NCBI GenBank assembly: GCA_902555435.1
Contig: CACDRL010000004.1
Location: 33,782 to 97,781, forward strand
Reading direction: 5' to 3'
DNA length: 64,000 nt
Source of the DNA: an uncultured Pelagibacteraceae bacterium
Lineage (GTDB): Bacteria > Pseudomonadota > Alphaproteobacteria > Pelagibacterales > Pelagibacteraceae
The notes under the pieces were generated by a model, which did no database searches, had not been told where the DNA came from, and worked only from the letters and a program-made list of their open reading frames with translations. Shown here one piece after another: positions 7,841-16,507 of this stretch; the stretch's first letter is position 1, and every line of letters starts with the position of its first letter. The position numbers and the translations under genes are program-made.

Positions 7841-8546
7841 TAATCTTAAAGAAGTTAATTTCAAAGATCTTTGGGGGTCTAGAGGTGTATTTACCACTAT
7901 GCGAATGGTTAGAAAACCTCCTAAGTTAATTTTGCTAAAACCGCACTTAGAGAACTTAATAAAATCTTCAATAAAATATGGAATAAGAAAAAAAAATTTA
8001 AAAAGTATTATTAAGGATTTAATTAATAAAAACACTATATACAAAGGCCCTGATAATTTATTTCGTATAGCGTTAAATAAAAAACTGATATCAGTCTCAA
8101 TTAGAAAAAGACCAAAAGTAAAGAGTAATTTTAATCTATTATTGTTTAAATATAAACGAATAGAACCAAATTATAAAAATCTCTATTATAAAAAAATATT
8201 AGCAAAATTAAGCAAAGTTGACTCATCTAAATTTGACATTGCTTTAGTAGCAGACCAAAGAATTTTAGAAACTGGTACTTCAAATTTAGTTTTTGTGAAA
8301 AATGGTAAGATTTTTTCACCTAAAAAAAATTGTTATTTTGGAAACACACTTAAATTTATAAGCAAGAAAATTAAAATTTATTTTAAAGATATTTCAATAA
8401 AATCAATTAATGATTATGAAGAAATAATTTTAATCGGATCTGGTAAAGGGGTAACATCAGTATCTAAAATAAACGATCTTAAATGGAAGAGAAGAAAGAT
8501 TGTTTGCTACAATAAGTTAAATAAAATATATAACTCTCTTGTTTAA
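7803..8546 (+). CDS. pabC: Class IV PLP aminotransferase, 4-amino-4-deoxychorismate lyase-like
   Basis: A 247-residue fold-type IV PLP protein. Recognisable blocks are GSRGVFTTMRM near residue 21-31 (family pattern GDGVFETM), the region around NYKNLYY at about 120 that should carry the PLP lysine, ADQRILETGTSNLVFV at about 151-166 (family pattern D..G...E....N.F), and IGSGKGVTSVSKI near 210-222. Following pabB-pabA, it most likely releases pyruvate from aminodeoxychorismate to give 4-aminobenzoate. The ATG lies 38 bases inside pabA, an unusually long overlap for this genome; a later non-ATG start is possible. A D-amino acid or branched-chain aminotransferase is a less likely alternative. Confidence 0.7.
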   Translation: MATLLYKKSYQLSNLKEVNFKDLWGSRGVFTTMRMVRKPPKLILLKPHLENLIKSSIKYGIRKKNLKSIIKDLINKNTIYKGPDNLFRIALNKKLISVSIRKRPKVKSNFNLLLFKYKRIEPNYKNLYYKKILAKLSKVDSSKFDIALVADQRILETGTSNLVFVKNGKIFSPKKNCYFGNTLKFISKKIKIYFKDISIKSINDYEEIILIGSGKGVTSVSKINDLKWKRRKIVCYNKLNKIYNSLV

Positions 8547-8548
8547 AT

Positions 8549-8944
8549 ATGAAAGATCCAAACAATCCTTGTATATTTTGTAAAATTAGAAAAGAGGAGC
8601 TTCAGTTTGAAAACGAATTAGCTTACTCATCAACAGATAGCTACCCAGTCTCACAATTTCATAGTCTTATCGTTCCCAAAAGACATGTAGAGACATATTT
8701 TGAGCTTACCAAAGATGAGATTCAGGCATGTAACGAGTTAATCTTAAAAACTAAAGAAAAAATTTTAAAACAAGATTCTAGTGTTAAAGGTTTCAATATA
8801 GGCACAAATGCAGGAAAATCTGCAGGCCAATCAATTATGCATTGTCATATTCATTTAATCCCAAGAAGAGAAGGGGATGTGGAGAATCCACAAGGAGGTG
8901 TTAGGTCTGTGATCCCAAAAAAACAACATTACAAAAGAAAGTAA
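8549..8944 (+). CDS. HIT family nucleotide-binding protein (HinT-like)
   Basis: Histidine-triad hydrolase that cleaves nucleoside phosphoramidates, adenylylated compounds or dinucleoside polyphosphates. In 131 residues the triad HCHIHLI is at 98-104 (His98, His100, His102) and two N-terminal cysteines, Cys8 and Cys11 (CIFC), could bind zinc. GFNIGTNAGKSAGQSIMH just before the triad is the conserved phosphate-binding strand. It starts 2 bases after the pabC-like gene, so it probably ends that operon; the next gene is 112 bases away. Confidence 0.88.
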   Translation: MKDPNNPCIFCKIRKEELQFENELAYSSTDSYPVSQFHSLIVPKRHVETYFELTKDEIQACNELILKTKEKILKQDSSVKGFNIGTNAGKSAGQSIMHCHIHLIPRREGDVENPQGGVRSVIPKKQHYKRK

Positions 8945-8989
8945 ATATTTTTTAATTGTTATTAAAGACAAATTTATCAATAGTTTTTG

Positions 8990-9018
8990 TTGATATGATG
9001 AGTTATCTAGACTAGAAA
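8990..9018 (+). promoter_or_regulatory. Possible promoter of the apr operon
   Basis: In the 112-base spacer before aprM, TTGATA at 8990-8995 (5 of 6) is followed after 17 bases by TAGAAA at 9013-9018 (4 of 6). Transcription would start near 9025, leaving a short leader and an AAGGG-like ribosome site at 9049-9053 before the ATG at 9057. Found by eye in AT-rich DNA, so tentative. Confidence 0.3.
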
Positions 9019-9056
9019 ACTTTAAAATTATTTAAAAAATTATACATAAGGGTAGA

Positions 9057-9851
9057 ATGTTTGAAACAAATCCATTTTCGTTATTATCAGAAGTAGTTCC
9101 TACTGTTGTCATGCAAGGTTTTATAATTGCAATGGTGCTTTTAATTGCTTTTGGAACAATTATTCAGATGATACACCACAAAAATTTAACTTATTTCTTT
9201 AACAATGCAAAAAAAGCAAAATTGCAGGCAACAAGAGAGGTCGGAGCTGCTGAGAAGGCAAAAATTATTGCTAAGACTACTGTATATGACATTGGAACAA
9301 CATCAGAACTAGGTTTTGGAAAAAGAAGGTTAGCACATGTTCTTGGTATGTATGGAACTATAATTTTTTGGATTGCTTCAGCAATGTTAGTGTTTTGTTA
9401 TACAGGTGCAGATAAAACTTCTTCTACATTGTGGTCATCGTTATGGCATGTAGGTGCAATACTTACATGTGTTGGTGGATTTTGGTTTTGGTTTTTTTTA
9501 AGAGTAGATGTTTCTGCCGAAGCACACCCTTGGTATAGAATTATTAAAGCTGATTTGTTTGTTCTAGCATTATTAGCATGTTCAACTTTTGGACTAGCCT
9601 GGTCCTATACTCAATTTAATGGTCAAGTAGGTTTGTCATTCTTATTTTTTGCATTGTTTGTAGTATCTAATTTAGTTTTATTTGGTGGAGTTTATTGGTC
9701 GAAATTTGCTCACATGTTCTACAAGCCTGGAGCAGCAATACAGAAAAATTTGGCTGAAGCAGATGGTTCTAGAGATAATTTACCACCTCCTGCGGATGCG
9801 CCTGAGCAATTTGGCCTAGGAATAAAAAGAGAAGAGCCAAAACATTATTAA
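9057..9851 (+). CDS. aprM: Adenylylsulfate reductase membrane anchor AprM
   Basis: Putative membrane anchor of APS reductase in bacteria that lack the Qmo complex; it is thought to pass electrons between AprBA and the quinone pool. The 264-residue protein has about five hydrophobic segments (near 17-37, 102-123, 130-152, 163-183 and 190-213) and no cleaved signal peptide. His-containing segments (LAHVLGMYG, SLWHVGAI) could hold haem, which is inference. The assignment rests largely on position immediately before aprB and aprA, the arrangement described for SAR11 and SUP05-type genomes. Spacing to aprB is 31 bases with a good AAAGGAAAG ribosome site. Confidence 0.85.
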   Translation: MFETNPFSLLSEVVPTVVMQGFIIAMVLLIAFGTIIQMIHHKNLTYFFNNAKKAKLQATREVGAAEKAKIIAKTTVYDIGTTSELGFGKRRLAHVLGMYGTIIFWIASAMLVFCYTGADKTSSTLWSSLWHVGAILTCVGGFWFWFFLRVDVSAEAHPWYRIIKADLFVLALLACSTFGLAWSYTQFNGQVGLSFLFFALFVVSNLVLFGGVYWSKFAHMFYKPGAAIQKNLAEADGSRDNLPPPADAPEQFGLGIKREEPKHY

Positions 9852-9882
9852 TATGATAACAAAAAAGGAAAGAAAATAAATT

Positions 9883-10353
9883 ATGTCAACTTTTGTATAT
9901 ATGACTAGATGTGATGGATGCGGTCACTGCGTAGATATTTGTCCATCAGATATAATGCACATTGATGAAAATATTAGACGTGCAAAAAATATAGAACCAA
10001 ATTTTTGTTGGGAATGTTATTCATGTGTAAAAGCATGCCCAAATCATGCGATTGACGTAAGAGGTTATGCAGATTTTGCTCCAATGGGACATAGCGTTAG
10101 AGTAAGACGTGAAGAAGAAAAAGGAACTATTTCTTGGAAAATTAAATTTAGAAATGGAACAACAAAAGACTTTGTTTCACCAATAACAACAAAACCATGG
10201 GGAAAATTTATTCCTAAACTTGCAGATGGTGAAAAAATTAAACAAGGAGAATTAAATTCACAAAGATTATACACCGAACCTGAAGGATTAAATATCGATG
10301 GTGAACTTCCTGCAGTTCCAAAAGAATCTTTTAAAAAAGGAGTTTATTACTAA
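9883..10353 (+). CDS. aprB: Adenylylsulfate reductase beta subunit AprB
   Basis: Iron-sulfur subunit that carries electrons between the FAD of AprA and the membrane. The 156 residues contain two 4Fe-4S motifs: Cys10, Cys13, Cys16, Cys20 in CDGCGHCVDIC and Cys42, Cys45, Cys48, Cys52 in CWECYSCVKAC. Trp43 next to the second cluster is the conserved residue near the flavin in characterised enzymes. The C-terminal half (about 70-156) is the beta-sheet and tail that wraps AprA. It ends one base into the aprA start, so the two subunits are tightly coupled. No signal peptide, so it acts on the cytoplasmic side. Confidence 0.96.
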   Translation: MSTFVYMTRCDGCGHCVDICPSDIMHIDENIRRAKNIEPNFCWECYSCVKACPNHAIDVRGYADFAPMGHSVRVRREEEKGTISWKIKFRNGTTKDFVSPITTKPWGKFIPKLADGEKIKQGELNSQRLYTEPEGLNIDGELPAVPKESFKKGVYY

Positions 10354-12212
10354 TGGCTAAGCACAAAACTCATTACGAAGACTGCGATGTATTAGTTGTT
10401 GGTGGGGGTATGGCTGGTACTGGTGCAACTTTCGAAGCGAGACACTGGGGCAGAGATATGAAAATTGTTTGTGTTGAAAAAGCAAACATTGATAGAAGTG
10501 GGGCAGTAGCTCAAGGTCTTTACGCAATTAACTGTTACATGGGTATGCAGTGGGGTGAAAATCAACCTGAAGATCACGTCAGATACGCACGAAATGATTT
10601 GATGGGAATGGTTAGAGAAGATTTAGGATATGACATGGCTCGTCATGTAGACTCAACTGTTCATATGTTTGACGAATGGGGTCTTCCTATGATGAAAAAT
10701 GAAGAGACCGGAAGATATTTAAGAGAAGGCAAGTGGCAGATAATGATCCACGGTGAAAGCTATAAGCCAATTGTTGCAGAAGCAGCAAAAAAATCTGCAG
10801 ACAAAATTTATAATAGAATTATGATCACTCATCTTTTAATGGATGAGGCTCAAGAGAATAGAGTGGGTGGAGCTGTTGGGTTTAATATGAGAACAGGCGA
10901 TTTCCATGTATTTAGAGCAAAGGCTGTAATTGTTGCAGCAGGAGGAGCTTCACATATATTTAAGCCTAGAGCTGTTGGGGAAGGTATGGGAAGAACTTGG
11001 TATGCTCCTTGGAGTAATGGTTCAGCATATGCATTACCAATTGCAGCTGGTGCTAAAATGACTCAAATGGAAAATAGAATTGTGTTATGTAGATTTAAAG
11101 ATGGATATGGACCTGTTGGAGCGTATTTTCTACATTTAAAAACATATACACAAAATGCAAACGGTGAAAACTACGAGAAGAAATGGTATGATCAGACTAA
11201 AGAATTAGTAGGTGAATATATAGATCACCATCCAACACCTACGTGTTTAAGAAATCATGCTTTTATTCAAGAAACAATGGCAGGTGGCGGACCAATCCAT
11301 ATGGTTACTACTGAGGCTTTTCAAGACCCGCATTTAGAAACTGTTGGTTGGGAAAACTTTTTAGGAATGACAGTAGGTCAAGCTGTTGTTTGGGCATCTC
11401 AAAATATTGACCCAAAGTATACAAATCCTGAATTAACAACTTCAGAACCTTACGTAATGGGTTCTCATGCTACTTGTTCAGGAGCTTGGGTAAGTGGACC
11501 AGAGGACTTGTCTCCACCAGAGTACTTCTGGGGCTATAACAGAATGCTAACAATTGATGGACTATTTGGAGCAGGTGATACTGTAGGAGGAAGCGCTCAC
11601 AAATTTTCTTCAGGCTCATTTACTGAAGGCAGATTAGCAGCAAAAGCAGCTGTAAAGTATATTGAAGACAAAAAAGCTGAGGGTTTAAAAGTATCAGATA
11701 AACAATGTGAAGATTTCAAAGTTAAAGTTTACAAACCCTTAGAAAACTACACAGTTGCACAAAATGAGATTACTGGAGGAACTGTATCTCCAAGCTATAT
11801 TTCACCTATTCAAGGCTTACAGCGTTTACAAAGAATAATGGATGAATATGTTGGTGGAATAGCAACAAATTACATGACTAATGCCAATATGTTAAAAAGA
11901 GGATTAGAGTTGTTAGCTTGGCTTGAGGAAGATCTTGAAAATGTTGGGGCTGAGGATTATCACCAGCTTATGAGAGCGTGGGAACTTAAACATAGAGCTC
12001 TAACTTCTCAATGTGTAACAGAGCACACTATGTTTAGACAAGAAACTAGATGGCCAGGATACTATTACAGAGGTGATCACATGAAACTTGATGACGATAA
12101 TTGGCATTGCTTAACAGTTTCTAGAAGAGATCCAAAAACTGGTAAATTTAGTATGGAGAAAGTTCCTGTCTACCACATAGTGGATGAGAACGAGAAGAAA
12201 AAAGCTTCGTAG
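10353..12212 (+). CDS. aprA: Adenylylsulfate reductase alpha subunit AprA
   Basis: FAD subunit that interconverts APS with sulfite plus AMP. In 619 residues the dinucleotide-binding motif VVGGGMAGTG is at about 15-24, followed by family blocks such as EKANIDRSGAVAQGL (42-56), NENG-type loop, and the C-terminal QEMTRWPGYYYRGD-like stretch (FRQETRWPGYYYRGD near 565-579) that contributes to the active site. In an aerobic marine heterotroph the reaction would run oxidatively, turning sulfite from organic sulfur compounds into APS and feeding electrons to the respiratory chain. The partner Sat (ATP sulfurylase) is not in the window. The oxidative direction is inference from context. Confidence 0.97.
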   Translation: MAKHKTHYEDCDVLVVGGGMAGTGATFEARHWGRDMKIVCVEKANIDRSGAVAQGLYAINCYMGMQWGENQPEDHVRYARNDLMGMVREDLGYDMARHVDSTVHMFDEWGLPMMKNEETGRYLREGKWQIMIHGESYKPIVAEAAKKSADKIYNRIMITHLLMDEAQENRVGGAVGFNMRTGDFHVFRAKAVIVAAGGASHIFKPRAVGEGMGRTWYAPWSNGSAYALPIAAGAKMTQMENRIVLCRFKDGYGPVGAYFLHLKTYTQNANGENYEKKWYDQTKELVGEYIDHHPTPTCLRNHAFIQETMAGGGPIHMVTTEAFQDPHLETVGWENFLGMTVGQAVVWASQNIDPKYTNPELTTSEPYVMGSHATCSGAWVSGPEDLSPPEYFWGYNRMLTIDGLFGAGDTVGGSAHKFSSGSFTEGRLAAKAAVKYIEDKKAEGLKVSDKQCEDFKVKVYKPLENYTVAQNEITGGTVSPSYISPIQGLQRLQRIMDEYVGGIATNYMTNANMLKRGLELLAWLEEDLENVGAEDYHQLMRAWELKHRALTSQCVTEHTMFRQETRWPGYYYRGDHMKLDDDNWHCLTVSRRDPKTGKFSMEKVPVYHIVDENEKKKAS

Positions 12213-12233
12213 TAAACAATTTAATTAAATCAC

Positions 12234-12584
12234 ATGGATATTTTATCTAAAACAGATGATGAAATATATGAATTAGCCAAACCCATTTGGGATAATTTGG
12301 TTAAATCATCTAATCTCAAAGATTATGGTGGATTCACTAAAGATTTTTCCACTCAAATGCTTTTTGGTGCTAATGAAGTAGAGCTTGGTAAGCAGTGGGC
12401 CAATAACAAGCTTATTACTAATCTTAAAGAGACTTTCGAACCATTTGGATGTCTTAGAAGAGGAGATCATATAACCGTTCTAATTAAACAGACAAATAAA
12501 GAGATCCCAGGAGAGTTCCTTGGAAGATTGGTTTTAGGAGTTGAGGACGATACAATTAAAGTTTTTGGGGCCACCATCTATTAG
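12234..12584 (+). CDS. Conserved hypothetical protein downstream of aprA
   Basis: A 116-residue soluble, mildly acidic protein, 21 bases after aprA and on the same strand. It has no signal peptide or membrane segment. The N-terminal half is helical in character (DEIYELAKPIWDNLVKSSN), the C-terminal half looks like a small beta-barrel (FLGRLVLGVEDDTIKVFG), and there is one cysteine (in FGCLRRGD). The single Cys rules out a DsrC-like two-cysteine arm. I do not recognise a family. Position in the apr unit suggests a role linked to sulfite oxidation or maturation of the reductase, but that is only association. Confidence 0.75.
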   Translation: MDILSKTDDEIYELAKPIWDNLVKSSNLKDYGGFTKDFSTQMLFGANEVELGKQWANNKLITNLKETFEPFGCLRRGDHITVLIKQTNKEIPGEFLGRLVLGVEDDTIKVFGATIY

Positions 12585-12598
12585 GTAAAAAAAATTGC

Positions 12599-12787
12599 TT
12601 GATAATAAATAATTGTTTGACAAATTTCGTTGTGGGTGTAATGACGGATTTAATGTTACTTTCTAACGTAAAAATTATAAACAAACTCTCAAATTTTAAA
12701 ACTACATTTATTAAGACAGGAATTATAGCTAGCTTAACAGCTTACTGGGGAGTGATTTTAGTTGGAACTTTTATCACTTTTAACTAA
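12599..12787 (+). CDS. Small membrane protein, unknown function
   Basis: A frame of up to 62 residues from a TTG at 12599, or 48 residues from the first ATG at 12641, which is the safer start. The C-terminal half carries one or two hydrophobic stretches (IIASLTAYWGVILVGTFITF) and the middle is basic (KIINKLSNFKTTFIKTG). It fills the gap between the unknown protein after aprA and the TauE-type exporter, all in the same direction. I recognise no family. It may be a small accessory of the exporter or AprM, but short hydrophobic frames arise by chance in AT-rich DNA. Confidence 0.4.
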   Translation: MIINNCLTNFVVGVMTDLMLLSNVKIINKLSNFKTTFIKTGIIASLTAYWGVILVGTFITFN

Positions 12788-12816
12788 GTTGTTTTTTAAC
12801 AACCTTTAAATTTTTT

Positions 12817-13896
12817 ATGGAAGTATTTTTACCGATAGCTCAAGTTTTTGTTAACCCTATCGAGATACTTTTATTAAGTGCTATTGTTGGAGTGCTTTCA
12901 GGTTTATTTGGTGTTGGTGGTGGTTTTTTAATGACACCTTTTCTAATTTTTTTAGGAATACCTCCTGCATATGCAGTTGCAAATGAAGCAAATAATATTT
13001 TAGCTACTTCAGTTTCTGGATCTACGACACATTATTTAAAAAATACTTTGGATTATAAAATGGGTTCAATGATTGTGATTGGAGGTGTAATTGGAACTTC
13101 TTTAGGAATTTATACATTTACATATTTTAAAGGTATTGGAAAAATTGATACAGTTATCTCTCTGGCTTATATGTATATATTAGCAATAATTGGAACTTTA
13201 ATGCTTGTCGAAAGTTTGGGTGAAATAGATAAAGCAAAAAGAAACGTTACTGTTAAAAAAAAATTACATGTTCATTATTGGATACATGGTCTTCCATTAA
13301 GAATGAGGTTTCCAAAATCTAAATTATATGAGAGTATTTTTACTCCAATTATAATTGGTCTATTAGTTGGTTTTATCGCAGCCATCATGGGAATAGGAGG
13401 TGCGTTTATTTTAGTTCCAGCAATGATTTATATAATTAAAATGCCCACTAAATTAGTTCCTGGTACATCTTTGTTTGTAACAATATTTGTAAGTGTGGTT
13501 GTTACTTTTCTTCATTCTTTTAATTATGGATCTATAGATTTATTACTAGTTCTTATGTTGGTTGTAGGATCTATTATAGGAGTTCAGGTCGGGCAAAAAT
13601 TAGGAGAAAGAATCGATAGTTCTGGTTTAAGAGCTTTATTAGCAATTTTATTACTGATAGTGGGTATAGCGATAGCATACGATACTTTTTTTGCAGAAAA
13701 AATTATAAATGGAGCAGTTAAAGCAACTAGTTCAGATTTAAATTTCTTTTCTCAATTTATAGTTGATTTTTCTAAAGAGATGCCATTCTTTTATGGACTA
13801 TTTACAATTATGTTTGCAATTATTTTAGGTGTTGGAGCAGCATTTATAAGAAGATTTATCTCAAACTTTAGAAAAAAATTATTAGTTAAATCTTAA
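12817..13896 (+). CDS. TauE/SafE family sulfite or sulfonate exporter
   Basis: A 359-residue membrane protein with about eight to nine hydrophobic segments in two repeats. The family motif occurs in the first repeat as LSGLFGVGGGFLMTPFL (about 26-42) and in the second as IAAIMGIGGAFILVPAM (about 190-206), both glycine-rich re-entrant-like segments typical of TauE/SafE. Characterised relatives export sulfite, sulfoacetate or related anions. Placed at the end of the apr block, it most likely removes excess sulfite made from sulfonates. Its stop overlaps the stop of the opposing YeiH-like gene by 4 bases (13893-13896). Confidence 0.9.
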   Translation: MEVFLPIAQVFVNPIEILLLSAIVGVLSGLFGVGGGFLMTPFLIFLGIPPAYAVANEANNILATSVSGSTTHYLKNTLDYKMGSMIVIGGVIGTSLGIYTFTYFKGIGKIDTVISLAYMYILAIIGTLMLVESLGEIDKAKRNVTVKKKLHVHYWIHGLPLRMRFPKSKLYESIFTPIIIGLLVGFIAAIMGIGGAFILVPAMIYIIKMPTKLVPGTSLFVTIFVSVVVTFLHSFNYGSIDLLLVLMLVVGSIIGVQVGQKLGERIDSSGLRALLAILLLIVGIAIAYDTFFAEKIINGAVKATSSDLNFFSQFIVDFSKEMPFFYGLFTIMFAIILGVGAAFIRRFISNFRKKLLVKS

Positions 13897-14966
13897 TTAA
13901 AAAAATTTAAATATAATTCTATAGTTGTAATACTAACCAATCCTACAGTTGCCATACCCACAAAACCAACAACAAAAGGTTTATATCCCATATTTTTTAT
14001 ATCTCTTAAATTTGTAGACATACCAATTGCTGCCATTGCCATTGTTAGAAATATTTTTGATAAAGATTTAATTCCATCTACAGTGCCAAGCCAAATTTCA
14101 CTGTTGTTTGAAATAAACAGTTGATCACCAACATTTCGAATAATAATCATTGCAACAAAACCTATTACAAAATATGGAAAAATATCAATTATAGAGTATT
14201 TTTTTTCTTTAGATTGGCCTCTGTTATAAAGATATGCAAAAAGAGGTATCATAATAATCAAAAAAGTATTTCTTATTAGTTTAGTAACTGTTGCAACATT
14301 TAATGTTTCTGGGCTATTGAATTGCTGATCGTAGATCAATCCAGCAGCTGCTACTTGAGCAGTCTCATGTATAGAAGTACCTAAAAACAAACCAATTAAA
14401 AGTGGTTCACCATTAAAATAAAGATTTGCAAAATATGGGTAAATCAACATTGAAAGAATTCCAAACAAAGTGATGTTTGCAATTGCATAAGATATCTCAT
14501 TTTTTTTGGCACCGATAACAGGAGCGGTCGCCATGATGGCAGTTGTTCCGCATACTGTACTTCCTATAGAAATTAGATAGGCCATATTTCTGGGAATCTT
14601 TAATTTATTTATTAAAAGTTTAATGACTACTAATACACTTACGATACAAATTACTATTAAAGGAATAGCAATTGCTCCAAATTCAAGAAACTCAAAAGGT
14701 TTTAATTGAATACCTAGGCAAATTATTCCAAGTTTTAAAATATTTTTTTGGGTAAAATCTAAACCTATTGTAAAACTTTCTCTTATTTTAAAAATATTTC
14801 CAAAGAACATTCCCAAAAGGATTGCTATCATTGCAGTGGATATAGGACTTTTCTCATATCCTAATAACTCGGTACCTATAATATTATTAAAACCTTGCGA
14901 TAGAGTGTAAAGAACGAATGCAAGTATAATACCAGGTAAAAGTACCAGGTACTTATTTTTATCCAT
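13893..14966 (-). CDS. YeiH family putative sulfate exporter
   Basis: A 357-residue membrane protein of the UPF0324/YeiH family with roughly ten hydrophobic segments. Recognisable family blocks are GIQLKPFEFLEFG in the first third, STVCGTTAIMATAPVIGAK at about 143-161 and GTSIHETAQVAAAG at about 197-210. The family is often annotated as a sulfate exporter because of its linkage with sulfonate genes, and the linkage is repeated here: it lies 16 bases downstream of suyB on the same strand. Sulfate export is therefore a reasonable inference and not shown by the sequence. Convergent with the TauE-type gene. Confidence 0.88.
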   Translation of the reverse strand: MDKNKYLVLLPGIILAFVLYTLSQGFNNIIGTELLGYEKSPISTAMIAILLGMFFGNIFKIRESFTIGLDFTQKNILKLGIICLGIQLKPFEFLEFGAIAIPLIVICIVSVLVVIKLLINKLKIPRNMAYLISIGSTVCGTTAIMATAPVIGAKKNEISYAIANITLFGILSMLIYPYFANLYFNGEPLLIGLFLGTSIHETAQVAAAGLIYDQQFNSPETLNVATVTKLIRNTFLIIMIPLFAYLYNRGQSKEKKYSIIDIFPYFVIGFVAMIIIRNVGDQLFISNNSEIWLGTVDGIKSLSKIFLTMAMAAIGMSTNLRDIKNMGYKPFVVGFVGMATVGLVSITTIELYLNFFN

Positions 14967-14982
14967 AATTAGTGTTTTTTAA

Positions 14983-16149
14983 TCAAGCACTTCTGTAAAG
15001 CTTAGTCATTACAAATTCTCTATGACCTAAAGCTTCTGCACAAGTTAATCTTCCGTTAGCAACTCTTAAAGTTGTTTTAATTAGCTCATCACCTGCTTGT
15101 GATAAATTCATTTCTCTTGATAAAATTTTAGAAACATCACAGTCAATATGTTCACCCATGCCTTTAACAGTAAGTGGGTTTGCAGTTAATTTAACAACTG
15201 GTTCAATTGGATTTCCTACAATATTTCCTTGGCCTGTTGGAAACAAATGTATATTAAATCCTGCTGCTGCTTGAAGTGTTACACATTCTGCAGCCGCAGA
15301 AGAAGTATCCATAAAATATAAACCTTTTCCTTTAGTAGGCTCTTCAGCTGGTTCAAGTACATCAATAAATTTGCAATTTCCAATTTTTTGAAAATTTCCA
15401 AAGGCTTTTTCTTCAATTGTAGTCAATCCTCCAGCTATATTTCCAGCTGTTGGCTGACTTTCAGAAAGATCATCAGTTGCCTCTTTTAATATAAAATCAT
15501 TATAAGAACTCCAAGTTTTCATAAACTTTTCAGAAGCTTCTTTTGTTGCACCTCTAGTTGCACAAACTTGTTCTGCACCAGTTAATTCAGATGTTTCACC
15601 AAAACATAAGTGAACTCCTAATGGTTCTAATTTATCCATTAAATTTCCAACAGTTGGGTTTGCAGCTAAACCAGATGTCGTATCAGACTCACCACATTTT
15701 ACTGAAATCCAAAGGTCACTCATTGGACACTCTTCTCTTTGTTTTTCTGAGGCCCACATTACAAATTCTTGTGCTTTTTTTGATGCTTTCATTGTAGTAC
15801 CAATGTCACCAGTTCTTTCAATGTGGAAACCCTCAACAGGTTTTCCAGTTTTCGCAATTCCATCTACAATTTTTTTTGTCCATTTAGGCTCAATACCAAT
15901 GACGATTACAGCTGCAACATTTGGGTTACAGCCAGTTCCAATCATCGTTCTGAAGTGCAATTCTAAGTCTGCTCCAAATTGTAGTCTTCCATAAGAATGA
16001 GGTAGAGCTATAGTTCCTTTAATATTGTTTGCGACAGCTTCAGCACATGCGTTTGAAATATCATCTACTGGCAAAATTATTACATGATTTCTTGTTCCGG
16101 CTCTGCCGTTTTCTCTTTTGTAACCTAAAAAACTTTTTGGAATTTCCAT
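14983..16149 (-). CDS. suyB: (2R)-sulfolactate sulfo-lyase large subunit SuyB
   Basis: Large subunit of the UxaA/altronate dehydratase superfamily enzyme that splits 3-sulfolactate into pyruvate and sulfite. Family blocks include [16 protein letters not shown] near the N-terminus, [24 protein letters not shown] (likely metal-binding Cys and neighbouring residues) and [14 protein letters not shown] near the C-terminus. The frame stays open upstream to 16197, overlapping suyA by 44 bases; I place the start at the ATG at 16149, 5 bases after the suyA stop with a GGTAG ribosome-like site, giving 388 residues and an N-terminus that begins just before the conserved block. Pairing with suyA and proximity to xsc support sulfolactate over a sugar acid substrate. 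Confidence 0.87.
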   Translation of the reverse strand: MEIPKSFLGYKRENGRAGTRNHVIILPVDDISNACAEAVANNIKGTIALPHSYGRLQFGADLELHFRTMIGTGCNPNVAAVIVIGIEPKWTKKIVDGIAKTGKPVEGFHIERTGDIGTTMKASKKAQEFVMWASEKQREECPMSDLWISVKCGESDTTSGLAANPTVGNLMDKLEPLGVHLCFGETSELTGAEQVCATRGATKEASEKFMKTWSSYNDFILKEATDDLSESQPTAGNIAGGLTTIEEKAFGNFQKIGNCKFIDVLEPAEEPTKGKGLYFMDTSSAAAECVTLQAAAGFNIHLFPTGQGNIVGNPIEPVVKLTANPLTVKGMGEHIDCDVSKILSREMNLSQAGDELIKTTLRVANGRLTCAEALGHREFVMTKLYRSA

Positions 16150-16153
16150 AAAA

Positions 16154-16438
16154 CTACCATTTCTTTGTTTTAACATTGTGAACATGAACATGTTCACCTT
16201 TTTTAATTGATTTAACTACTTTACCAATATCGTGACCATATTTAAGAATTGTATCTCCTTCATTAAGGTCAACCATAGCTATTTTATGACCTAATGGGAT
16301 TTCATCTAATGATTGAATATTTGTTGAGCTGTCATCTTCCATTATCCAGCATGCACAGTCTTGTTTTGGAGTGATTTTTTCAATAACAACTACACCAACG
16401 TTGTCTTTTTTATCATGAATAATTATATCTGTTGCCAT
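16154..16438 (-). CDS. suyA: (2R)-sulfolactate sulfo-lyase small subunit SuyA (SAF domain)
   Basis: The 94-residue protein is a SAF-domain subunit, the small partner of the SuyAB sulfo-lyase; in other members of the superfamily the same domain is fused to the large subunit. Visible blocks are [16 protein letters not shown] at about 47-62 and [26 protein letters not shown] (two parts, about 64-89), the GxxIG and HVHN pattern typical of SAF dehydratase subunits. It is the first gene of the leftward suyA-suyB-yeiH unit and is divergent from xsc with a 113-base shared control region. Confidence 0.88.
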   Translation of the reverse strand: MATDIIIHDKKDNVGVVVIEKITPKQDCACWIMEDDSSTNIQSLDEIPLGHKIAMVDLNEGDTILKYGHDIGKVVKSIKKGEHVHVHNVKTKKW

Positions 16439-16447
16439 ATCGTGTCG

Positions 16448-16507
16448 ATTTGTTTGTTTGAAATTTGTAAATTCTTATATATTAATCGCAAAAATTAACA
16501 AACGAAT
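16448..16507. repeat. Inverted repeat flanking the suyA/xsc divergent promoters
   Basis: The arm ATTTGTTTGTT at 16448-16458 is repeated in inverted orientation as AACAAACGAAT at 16497-16507 with one mismatch in 11. The arms are 49 bases apart centre to centre, close to a whole number of helical turns, and enclose the overlapping -10 regions. This is the arrangement expected for a regulator bound at two sites. The sequence is observed; the regulatory reading is inference. Confidence 0.4.
16474..16501 (-). promoter_or_regulatory. Promoter candidate for suyA-suyB, overlapping a likely xsc promoter
   Basis: On the reverse strand TTGTTA (16496-16501, 4 of 6) is followed after 16 bases by TATAAG (16474-16479, 5 of 6). 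On the forward strand TATATT at 16478-16483 can serve as -10 for xsc, with a weak TTG-containing -35 about 18 bases upstream. The two -10 elements overlap, so the divergent genes probably compete for or share polymerase and a common regulator. Eye-based call. Confidence 0.35.

Noticed and set aside
12617..12644. Perfect TTGACA upstream of the small membrane protein after aprA
   Set aside because: The only -10 at acceptable spacing (TAATGA) is poor, and transcription would start after the ATG at 12641. Kept as chance match.
15558..15994. Two forward frames antisense to suyB
   Set aside because: Both are shadows of a strongly conserved coding region; the composition is unlike other proteins here and there is no ribosome site.
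16150..16197. Upstream ATGs of suyB at 16197 and 16176
   Set aside because: They lie inside suyA, lack a ribosome site and add residues before the conserved N-terminal block. The ATG at 16149 was chosen.
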